64,000 nt of DNA from Leuctra nigra (lineage: Eukaryota > Arthropoda > Insecta > Plecoptera > Leuctridae): NCBI GenBank assembly GCA_934045905.1, contig OW203766.1:25724309-25788308 (forward strand). The letters run 5' to 3'. The position numbers were made by a program, and so were the translations under genes. Shown in pieces: positions 54,868 through 64,000 of this stretch. The notes below the pieces were generated by a model, which saw nothing but the letters and a program-made list of their open reading frames with translations, was not told the DNA's origin and searched no databases. Numbering within the stretch: the stretch's first letter is position 1; each line of letters opens with the position of its first letter.

Positions 54868-55263
54868 AGGGAGTCTCCTTAATATTAGATTTCAGAATAA
54901 TAGTTATTTTATGAAAGTTGAGATGTTGCTGAATACAGATTTGGTATTTTTTTTGTTTGTGAGATGAATAGTTTTCAAGGAATTAATTTACAAAGGTTGA
55001 TATATATTTCTTGCAATTTTAAAACAGGAAAATTGACAGTGACATCATAATTAGCTATATTGCCATGGCAACCAAGGAATCACCATGGTAACACATCCTA
55101 ATTCTCGTTGCCTGCCGATTTTCCCGCCAAAATATCTAATGACATTTGAATAAAAATTTTATGAATGAAAATTTTAAATTTCGCTGAAAATAAGTGTGTT
55201 TATTATTGTTATTTATGTTGATAATTACAAATTAACTGGAATAAAATTTCACGAGACTTCCCT
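54868..55263. mobile_element. MITE with AGGGA(A)GTCTC ends, copy 3
   Basis: agggagtctcc at the left and gagacttccct at the right, in the same orientation as 11993-12417. It includes ATTGCCATGGCAAC at 55059-55072. About 396 bp. Confidence 0.85.
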
Positions 55264-56642
55264 ATTTATTGAGTTAGAACCGGATCTAAATATTTGAAAT
55301 CAACAGTCAACAAATACCTAGGGTATTGAAGTCAATTGTATAGTTATTTTGATTCAATATCGTATACACTGTTGCATTTATTGAACTAAAGGTTTAACTC
55401 ATTGAATTGAATGAACATTGAACTGTATAAACTAGGCATTATGACAGAAATTGTAGTCGAATGACTATGATGCACCTTTGTTATTATCTCATAGAGCTGT
55501 CGATCGTTGACAACGAAAATTACACAATCGCCTTGCAGAATGAAGCCACTCTTCAATTATACCAATATACAACAAACAACGTCACTAATACGTTGTTGCC
55601 GGATTATAACGAATATAACAATAAATTAACAATGTTTCTGAATTAGCATGTCGGAGATAACGTCCGTCATTGCGGCATCCAAATAAGATTAAACTCCAGT
55701 TGGATGTGGGTGAAATGTTGCAACACCGCCATTACCTCGGTGACAGGCAGCGCTCACGTCGCTGGCCGACAGAACTAGTGCAGACCGCCAGAGCCACCGC
55801 TGACCTCAACCAGGCATTCTGTCTCACGTAGCGGGGGGGGGGGGGGGGGGGGCTCATTTGTTCTTGTCTCGGAGTTACTAGTCTTGTGTTACGTGCTCAA
55901 CAAGTTGACGTTATATCATTCATTATTATTTATTTATGGACCAAAGTGGTAAAAAATTCACAAGAATTGAATGCCGGGCCGGAAGAACTATGTAACCAAC
56001 AATTTATTTATTTTTAATAATTAGCTTTAAACTATTTCAAGGCCATTCGTAAATTACTTAGTTTGGAAGACATATGGATGTTAGTATATAGGTTTCATTC
56101 AATAAATGGGTACCCATGAACATAAAATATATTACAAAAACTTATTTATTTGGGAAGGATTATAATATTTCAGTATCCTTTTAGTTTGTATACTTTTCCT
56201 ACCAGTTCGTCAAATACCTTCGTTGATTATCCATCCATTAGTTTTGTTTTCTTGCTTTCATTTAAATTAATTAACTGTTTTGGTGGCACAATGCAGTCCG
56301 CACCGTCGTCACACATTCATGGTTCTTCCATGGCAGCCAACATTCATGGTCAATTTATAGAATGCCAACATTTAAAAAAGTCAATATTTTTCTGTGGCAG
56401 TGGATAGACCTAGACATACATGGCTATTCCACACAAAAAATATTTCGAAAAAGTGTTGGTTGCATGGTTCTTCCGGCCTAGCATTCAATTATTTCGCCCA
56501 TAATTAATACGGTGGTTGTCGATAAAAGAAAGAAATAACTTCCTGAAGAATGCATTTGGTTAGGAGGCAAGCACTTTTATTTTTTCTCAACCGGTTGGTC
56601 ACATGACTACAAAAACACTATTTTTCTTCGTTATTGAGGTTT
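55264..56642. other. Non-coding, includes a 20-nt G run
   Basis: A GC-richer block at 55650-55830 (gcaacaccgccattacctcg, ctcacgtcgctggccgacag) ends in a run of about 20 G at 55833-55852. I could not define an exon there. The rest is AT-rich and unassigned. Confidence 0.45.
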
Positions 56643-56760
56643 ATTCTAGAACTCTTTCCCAATTCCATTCTGATGGAATCCGGTCACGACCATAAGGTTT
56701 AACATTGCATGAAATCGAATTCCATCAGAATTGGGAATTTAAAGTTCTAGAATAGGGCCC
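56643..56760. mobile_element. Foldback element with attctagaact ends beside GGGCCC
   Basis: attctagaactctttcccaa (then ttccattctgatggaat) pairs with attccatcagaattgggaat...agttctagaat, followed by AGGGCCC. Related to the element at 1819-1944. Confidence 0.7.
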
Positions 56761-57240
56761 ATGGTATCTTTCTCTTTTCCATTTTTTCTCTTTCTTGCCT
56801 GATTTTCTTTCACCATTTCTCTCGCATATCTTCATCCACTGTATCTCTATCTTGACTATTAGTACAAGCTGGAATGCATAAAATAATCCTGCAGTTTGTG
56901 ATAAGAAGATGCCACTTGGCACACATGTTCATTGAACCATCAGGAGTTATTTGAGAAGGGGACTCTGAAATGGCGTGCAGAGACTCCGTGGCAACCATTT
57001 TTAAAGATGGCTTATTTTCCTATTTTTTGACTTCACTTTCTCAAACCACCTCAATCCTTCTCTCGCAATCTTATCCAATCTTTCTACTCATATTGCTCCT
57101 GTCGAATTCCCTTACCTTCTCCATTATCTTCTCCATTTCGTTATTCCTTTAACACTCCTCATGCTTATTTTATACTCATAACATTCTGAACACTAACCAC
57201 CTAAAGATAATGATTAAAATGAGCGTGGATTAAATCATTA

Positions 57241-57766
57241 GCAAGCCCGAGCGATTTTACTGCTTTTTGTAGACACTTTTTGCGATACGATTGGAGACAA
57301 AATGGGTTGACCAAATGATTTGAAATTTTAATCGTGATCAGATAAAAGACAAACTCAGGGTTATCCCTTGGTACATTTTTTATTTTTTGTTTCGTTAATT
57401 TGTATTAATTAGTTGATTTTTGGTGAAAAATTAGCTATTTTCTTCTCTCGCTGGGTGCTATATAAAATTAAATTTCAAAAATGTGCCAAGGGATAACCCT
57501 AAGTTTGTCCTTCATCTAATCATGATTAAAATTTGAGATTAATTAGTTCACGGGTTTGGTCTCCAATCGTATCGGAAATTTCACAGTTTTGCGCGGTTTT
57601 GTTGAATAACCGGCGCCTAATTAACAAGGCACCAATTAAAAATGAAAAAGTGCTACTAATATACAATCAGACTGATCATGTGAATATCCTGTTATAGTAA
57701 CACTCACTTATAAAACAATTTATCTCTCTATTTTTTTTAAACGGCCGAGCGCTTGTATCACCTTAA
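57241..57766 (-). mobile_element. Palindromic AAGGTG...CACCTT element, copy 2
   Basis: An inverted, somewhat diverged copy of 35799-36332: gcaagcccgagcgattttac at the left, ccaagggataaccctaagtt within, and gccgagcgcttgtatcacct at the right. Confidence 0.8.
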
Positions 57767-59063
57767 TTTATTTTTGAAGAAAAACTTTTAAAGCATCTTA
57801 GACCATCATGATTTCCAACTACGTTGTGAAGTGACGATGGCTCATTCCCCACCTCATGATTCTCCTCTCACTCGCCTACATCCACATCTATAATCTCCCC
57901 TGTTCTTGTCATCTCTACTCTGTTCAAACTACATCGAAACGTTACCTAAAAGTACACAAACCAAGCGTAAAACTTTAGAAAAGCCATGCAATTCTAACGG
58001 CAGCTCCGCTAATTCGATCTCACGATTAGACCCTGGCTTGAGCGTATTAATTCTGTACGCGTTCTTGGAATACTCGCCTCCTGAAGTTACCCCTCCCCTT
58101 CCCCACCCCCAGCCCGACCCAAACCCCCGGTGGACGTCGTCGGTGAAACGACGTCCGGCGTCCGGCGTCCGGCGAAACATCGACGCCTGACGAATATTGC
58201 GATGATTCAATCTACAGTTAAGGTAGAGTCAATTTAATCTTTGATCGTTTCAGACGAAACGTTTTCCCGGGAGAAATGAAAGGTTAGAATTAATTTCAAA
58301 GTGTTATTTTGTAATTGAAAATTTCGACCATTAGTTGGATGAGGAAGATAACATGAATAATCGAAGAATCTGGGAAATTAGGTTAGTAGCACACTGCACT
58401 AAACTTTCTAAGTGCACTTTTCTAAATGTTAAATATATTATTATATTCATTCATTTTAGGTAGGTATATTCATTCATTCATATTAGGTACCGAGTTGTTA
58501 CTGTTAAAGTTTAGGATAACTTGTGATATAATGTATTATATTTTATTTGTTCAAATATTCCTACACTCTCCACACTAGATTCCTCCAAATGGATGTGTGA
58601 TAAATTTAACTAAATTGTTTGTATTCTGTAAGAAATCTTTGGAATTCTGAGATATGAAAAATATTCGGTCGAATCCTTACTCAATTGGAAGCTTTCCATA
58701 AAACCCACTATCTCACAATCTATGGTTGTAAACCGTCGCCATTAGCCTCAAGTTATTTATTACATAATCTGGAAACTGTTTGAAATAATATTTAAACTAA
58801 TTTGAGATATCGGCGAGTCATGTTTTAAAAATATTCCATTATAATAACGTATGGTTTGTTTTCAGCACACACTTCGTACTTTCATTAAACGAAAAAAGAA
58901 GTAAATAATGGAATACAAAATGAATACCTACACGATTAAAATATCTTACACGATCTTACACGAATACACGATCAAATTCAAGATCAAATCTTGAATTAAA
59001 CTTTATAAAATACGAAAAAATGTAACACGTTTTAACCAAAGTTTTCTATCATAATGCAACTCC
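57767..59063. other. Non-coding, nothing assigned
   Basis: A GC-rich patch at about 58080-58190 with a short (gtccggc)n run. The 94-codon frame there is not recognisable. Confidence 0.45.
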
Positions 59064-59326
59064 TTAAGACGGCTGAGTAGTGAGTTTGACCTTGAAGACT
59101 TTTCAGACGTTTAGTGTCAGAAAATTAGTAAAAATATGACCCTAAAAGTCTAGGACGAAATAAAACTAATAACCCTTTCCAAACTATGAAATTATTTTCA
59201 TTGAACCGTTCTGAATACTCGTAGGTGCATAGCCTTATTTTATTAACAACTACATATCGGTAAAATATATCGATAAAAATCGATAAAAATCTCTTCAAGG
59301 CCACGCTCACTACCCAGCCGTCTTAA
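59064..59326. mobile_element. TTAA-flanked MITE (piggyBac-like target)
   Basis: TTAAGACGGCTGAGTAGTGAG and CTCACTACCCAGCCGTCTTAA bound 263 bp. TTAA at both edges is the target site of piggyBac-class elements, and the inner arms extend to cttgaaga / tcttcaag. Assignment to piggyBac rests on the TTAA only. Confidence 0.7.
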
Positions 59327-60164
59327 ATGACTTCGGTGTATGTTTTCCAATACTGTATTGGCATTCACATAACCACGGTATGCGGAACGCGTTTATATTT
59401 GAAGGGTCCAGGGGAAGAACGATCATATTCGGATGAAATTGAGACAAACGAAGTTTTATGTTCAAACTTATACCTCGATCTTCCATACAGACCGATATTT
59501 CAATTGCTTTTTTGAAGACTTTTCAGCAATATTTTCTCAAAACCGAGGGAATATTCTGAAAGCTCATAAAAATCACTGCAAAGATTAATTATTTTCAAAA
59601 AAACGGACTCAAAGCGTTCTTTCCCTGTACCCTTAATTTGTTTCTGGACATGTGATTGGTTAAGAAGCTCAAAGCGTATAACGCAAATCCACTCTTATCG
59701 GCCACTTTTACTTGGTTGTGAACTGTTCCTGTATTTTAATTTGTTTAATTATGTACTGATCTTGAGTCGTGACTGAAAACAAAGCTTGGAGCCAGCTTCC
59801 CACATATCTCTGTGATCTGTGAATCCACGTAGGATGTTGTAAACACACTGTCCGTGCTATTCTCTGAATTCTGACTTGCTACATGCGCCCACGAGATCGT
59901 CTTCTACTCCGCGGTAGAAACATTGTTGACCGTTGGCTTGAGGCATATGCTGTTTAGAGACGGAAATCCGGAGAAAACCATGGATCAAACAAGCCGTGTG
60001 TCAACCAGGAAAATGCGAGGTATTATCGCCGTGGAACAACATGGAACAACATCCCTCATCGAGGAAAATACCTAGAAGGAACAATTCGTACGAAGAAGTG
60101 TCATTTTCCTTCGAAAAGTTTTATGCGCAAGATCACGGTGTTAGTTTGGTTTTTTACCTTACAC
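59327..60164. other. Non-coding, nothing assigned
   Basis: No recognisable exon. Only short frames are present. Bases 60157-60164 are the left target duplication ccttacac of the next element. Confidence 0.45.
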
Positions 60165-60641
60165 TAGTGGTCGGCAACCTTTTTTGGTGAAGGAGCCAAG
60201 TTCCCAAAAATTAATTAATTTAGTAATAATGGGAGCCGCAGTAGAGGCAATAAAATAAAATACACCGAAATTAATAAATTGAATTACTAGTTTAATCTGA
60301 TATTATGTTGAAGCTTCCCAGATTTTGCCCCGCAGGGCGTTTTTTAAAGAATTTCATCCATTTAAAAGTGATTTTGGGACTTCAAAATAAACAAATTGAA
60401 TCACATCTTTCAATTGTTGCCCCGCAGGGCGTATTTGTAGAATTTCAACAATTTAAAAGTGATTCTGGGACTCTAAACGAACAAACTTGATCAAATTATA
60501 TTCCAATTATTGCCCCGCAGGGCGTATTTTTTCGATTTTTAAAATCTTTCTATTCCAGATCTTTATTTAAATTTTAAAGAGCCATTCAAGAACCGCCAAG
60601 GAGCCGCATGCTGCTCCGGAGCCGCAGTTTGCCGACCCCTG
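60165..60641 (-). mobile_element. hAT-type element with perfect 8-bp target duplication
   Basis: The left end is TAGTGGTCGGCAACC and the right end is the complement of CAGGGGTCGGCAAACTGCGG. The flanks are both CCTTACAC (60157-60164, 60642-60649). The interior has a unit of roughly 90-110 bp present three times, each with gccccgcagggcg, followed by aatttcaacaatttaaaagt-like text. 477 bp; homologous to 1292-1726 and 38092-38388. Confidence 0.92.
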
Positions 60642-60687
60642 CCTTACACCAATCGTATAAAAACACATAATATGTGTTTTTGCATAC

Positions 60688-60780
60688 CAGGAAAATGCTC
60701 TTGGTAAAGCGTTGATAAGTGGGCGAGCCTCATTATTGCATGCAAATGTATAAGCTAGACTAAGAAGAATGGTTTTCATA
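60688..60780 (-). mobile_element. HINE 3'-end fragment
   Basis: ccaggaaaatgctcttggta, then gcgttgataagtgggcgag, the inverted family terminus (CTGG variant of CTAG). The body was not followed. Confidence 0.55.
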
Positions 60781-61905
60781 TGTGTGTTGCATAATACTTT
60801 ATCGATAGTACAAATATGACAAACATGTCAAAATAAACCTAAACAATAAGGTTCTTGGTCGATTGACTGAATATTTGTAAAATAGAATGATGAGTTCAAT
60901 AGGCGTTTAATGACAGACCAAATAAAGATATAAAATAAAAATGACCCCAAGTTATGATAGCGACTTTAAAATATATTGATCACCCGAAACCTCAATACAA
61001 ACAGGTCTCCACAGTGTTTTGAACCTCGATTTTAAATTGAACAACACGACAGGTTTGTCGTCGAAAGATTGAAAAAATATTGGGTCATATTTAAATGTTA
61101 GTTCACTTTACATGCAGAATTCCCTACCAAAACCAACCCAAGTTAAATTAACCATTAGTAAATGGATTAAAGCAGCCACAGCCAAATTTGTATATAATCC
61201 TTTTATTATCGATAGTTAAATTTAACTAGAATTGGTCAATAGACAGTGCAATAGTATCACACCATTTTGTACTTCCTCAGAAAGGTGGTGTGGGAGTCTT
61301 TCGCCGGAATGGTCGGTAGATCTTAGCCACACAATAGAAGATTTGCTAAAAACGAGGAGTTTTGACGAATTTTGCCAGACGTTGCTTACTATGCTCTCAG
61401 TGAATACCACTATAGTGTGCCAGAGTTGAAAATGTTAATAAGAGATTTGAAACAGAAGTAAAGCTTTCCTCAGCACTTTGAGTTCTTCTGAGTTGAGACG
61501 TAAAACACGATCTAGTGAACATTTCGTATTTATCCACAGGTGTTTGTGTTTGTTCAACATTTGTGTTGCGCCGTCCACAGGTGGGACCCAGCAGGACCAC
61601 GTGGTACGATGACGTCATGAAACAACAAGTCCTTGATGACATCGGTGCAATCGATCGAGCCGGCGGTGAAGTGTAGGGCAAACAGGGTCTGCAGCGGCGT
61701 TGCTGGATGCATTCGCCGACACCGCCAACTCCGTCATGGCAACAAATAATAGGAATCAATGGGGAATGTTGAGATTATGTTTTGTTTATGGACAAAATAG
61801 CTTCAAAGAGTTATGTGAAATTTTATTATATTTTTTTAATACATATATTTCCCATAATTAATTTATTAGTTTTCGACATTTCACTCCTCTGCAAAAACAA
61901 GCTGT
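60781..61905. other. Non-coding, nothing assigned
   Basis: Mixed composition. The 120-codon minus-strand frame at 61397-61759 shows no family motif. Confidence 0.45.
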
Positions 61906-61994
61906 ACGTCACACGCCGTGTTCCCTGTGTTACGGGATGCATAGAACCGGCTCGGGCTAACATTATCTATACGGCCCGACTCGGCGTGTGACGT
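61906..61994. repeat. Foldback, 13-bp perfect arms
   Basis: ACGTCACACGCCG at 61906-61918 and CGGCGTGTGACGT at 61982-61994 are exact complements around a GC-rich centre. Probably a small MITE. Confidence 0.7.
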
Positions 61995-62040
61995 CAAATT
62001 GTGTTTCATGGACAGCTACAATCTACCACACTTTGTGAAT

Positions 62041-62160
62041 TCGTTCCTTGAAAACTATTCATCACACAACAAAAATAATACCACATCTGTCTTCAATAAC
62101 ATCTCAACTTTCATAAAATATTTATCATTCTAAAATCTAAACTTCACTTCACTTTCCCAA
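62041..62160. mobile_element. AGGGAAGTCTC-family MITE, partial copy 4
   Basis: Matches the reversed family from ttccttgaaaactattcatc to ataaaatatttatcattcta. The terminal repeat has decayed to cactttcccaatta. Confidence 0.7.
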
Positions 62161-63864
62161 TTATAAGCAAACCAAGTCACTCAAGAGTAAGATTGAGTCA
62201 TCTTTTTTAAAAATGGGATCGTCCAAAAGTCCGTCAGTTTCCGGGTTCTACTGGATGAAGTCATACACAAGTACACCCAACAAATCATAAAACGGTATTC
62301 GAACAAAACAGATTGGCTGCTGTTCAGGTTCCTTGACAATCAATACTTGTTATTATCGATTAAATCAGAGCTCAATTACTAGAGGTAGATGACGAGTTAG
62401 CATAGACTTCATCGGATGAGGCCATCACATTTTTTTCATACAATCAATTTCTTTCAAATACATTTTATCATTTGCTTAGTGTACTTAACATATTATTTGT
62501 AAAACTATGTTTCAATGTCGAATCGAATGAGCGTGAACCATGTTTGCGACTAATTAGCATGATCTGAATGAGGTTGCAACTTGGTTAATTGGTTGCCCGA
62601 TGAATCCTAACAATCCGCAAGGGTATTTAATGACGTAAAGATAAACTTCGAACTACTAATGGAACTTTCAAAAGAGCATACAAATGTACAATTAAGGTGA
62701 AGATAAACAACTAAGACCTCCGCCATTTTCCGGATTGCGTATTCATAAAATACGCTGATCAGCCATTCGAACTACCTGTATTCCTGATCCCCGTGAACCC
62801 TAACATCCTGAACCCCTGAACCCTGAACCCCTGAATCCCTGAACCCCTGAACCCTGAACCCCTGAACCCCTTCTGCGTAATCGGAGCCGACATCAAACAA
62901 TAATTATTTCACAAATTCGGATCGTCGTTTTTTTCAATAATTAACTTTCAATTGAATTTTTAATTGTGTTTGCATTACAACCTACAAATCAAAGCGTAGA
63001 TAATATTTGTTAACTCTTTCAAAAATTAATTTTCCATTTGATATTTAATTGTGTTTGAATTACCGACTAATCAAAAGCTTCAACAACATGGTATATTGTT
63101 ATCTCTTTCTCTACCCCACAGTGCTATACGAACGACCAAATTACCTCCAACAAATCCTCGCACACAGAAATACACTTCCAACTACAATCTATCATAAAAT
63201 TTGAACTACATTAAACGAGATAATGAATACCTATTGCCATCCTTGAAACTTTGCCGTGGTACTTCCCCATTTTCCCGCCAGGCGCGCCAAGGTACAAGAT
63301 CGAGATGAATCTCTCGAGACATGCTGACGTCATAGACTCTCTTAAACAGGTCTTAAATCAAGGTGTGAAGGCGGGGGGAGGGGGAGAGGGGGACTGTTTA
63401 TTTATTGACTATAAAGGATGGTTCTAAACCTCATTTAATATAGTCTCTTGAAGTGTAGTGCAAATCCTGCTTTTTGACTTGGGGAATAACGATTAAGTAT
63501 TACTCTCTGATGAGATTGTAAAAGTGGATGGAGACTTTTTTAACACACGTTTTGTCTGTTAATTACATAGGTAGTTTTGTTGTTTGTATACTGATTGTAA
63601 GTTTTAACCTTAGATCGGTCCTGGAAGTTAATATTTTATGCCAAGACTGATCAAATGAGAGATAAAATTGATATTTAAAATTCTTGTTTGTTGATTAGAA
63701 TTCTAGTAGGTAATAGTTAAGATACTCTCCTCAAATACGTTTCCAATTGCCTAACCATGAAAAAGACATAAAACCTGTCTAATAATCCTGCTCAATTGCC
63801 TCAGTAGAGGGGAGGAGGAGAGGGAGGTGGAGGGAAGCTGAGACGATTCCCTATTCTAATAGGC
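62161..63864. other. Non-coding, with a (CCCTGAA)n-type minisatellite
   Basis: Bases 62807-62872 repeat ctgaacccctgaaccctgaa. The rest is unassigned AT-rich sequence, with a G-rich patch near 63372-63394. Confidence 0.5.
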
Positions 63865-63988
63865 CACGGTCGTATTCTTCGCATCATTACTCCTTTCCTT
63901 ATCTCGAGCATCTCCCAACCATCACCACAATCACCATATCGCCATTAGCCTAGTCGAGAACAGTGCGACGTTAACCGCCAATAAATCC
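63865..63988 (+). mobile_element. SINE, 3' part
   Basis: aggccacggtcgt, catctcccaaccatcaccac, gccattagcctagtcgagaa and agtgcgacgttaac match the body and end of the 51615-51905 SINE. The promoter head is lost. Confidence 0.7.
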
Positions 63989-64000
63989 AGCTAACAGAGC

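Overview
The window looks like repeat-dense nuclear DNA from an arthropod, probably an insect. It is AT-rich, with no bacterial gene packing, many small inverted-repeat transposons (MITEs), a tRNA-derived SINE, microsatellites, long C or G runs and a 200-base assembly gap. A hemipteran such as a planthopper is my guess from the style of the repeats; nothing here proves it.

There is one convincing protein-coding gene, at 42603-47540 on the + strand. It is a single uninterrupted reading frame of 1645 codons. Read in order, the protein has a predicted PD-(D/E)xK-type nuclease domain resembling the bacterial Cap4/DUF4297 effector (about residues 20-145), a long mixed region, a NACHT-type STAND ATPase (Walker A at 624-631, Walker B at 705-715), helical STAND regions, and a C-terminal ankyrin solenoid whose last nine repeats keep an exact 33-residue register. 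This effector-switch-sensor layout matches bacterial Avs defence proteins and animal/plant NLRs. It is the best candidate for an undescribed immune-type system in the window. Just upstream lies a hAT-like element and a 275-bp tandem duplication that ends six bases before the start codon.

The remaining ~59 kb is almost entirely mobile-element debris, which sorts into families. (1) A Helentron/HINE-like family of about 0.8-1.0 kb starts TGAGCGAGCG, has a poly-T or TTTG tract near its 5' end, and ends in a hairpin plus CTAG (4.6, 5.2-6.0, 14.3-15.1, 17.5-18.4 and 18.5-19.5 kb, with fragments elsewhere). (2) A composite family joins a foldback block to a body carrying CCGGAAGTGACGTCAT motifs and a GTGGAGCG palindrome terminus (2.1-4.5, 10.05-10.7 and 50.0-51.3 kb). 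(3) A 400-425 bp MITE carries an RFX/X-box-like palindrome (12.0, 19.7 and 54.9 kb; partial at 62.0 kb). (4) Several hAT copies are present, two with perfect 8-bp target duplications (26.8 and 60.2 kb). (5) A tRNA-derived SINE includes one complete copy with an 11-bp target duplication (51.6 kb). (6) There are many single foldback elements.

Tandem arrays include (GATGAC)n grown from a SINE at 8.6 kb, a 29-bp minisatellite at 24.5-25.3 kb, (CT)n at 26.0 kb and a decamer array at 30.7-31.2 kb. A decayed non-LTR retrotransposon reverse-transcriptase tail lies at 32.2-32.4 kb on the minus strand. Candidate regulatory sites are a triple AGGTCA-type DR4 cluster at 21.2 kb, an X-box next to a CRE at 39.5 kb, and a TATA/initiator pair at 53.96 kb. 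No transcript can be assigned to any of them from sequence alone.
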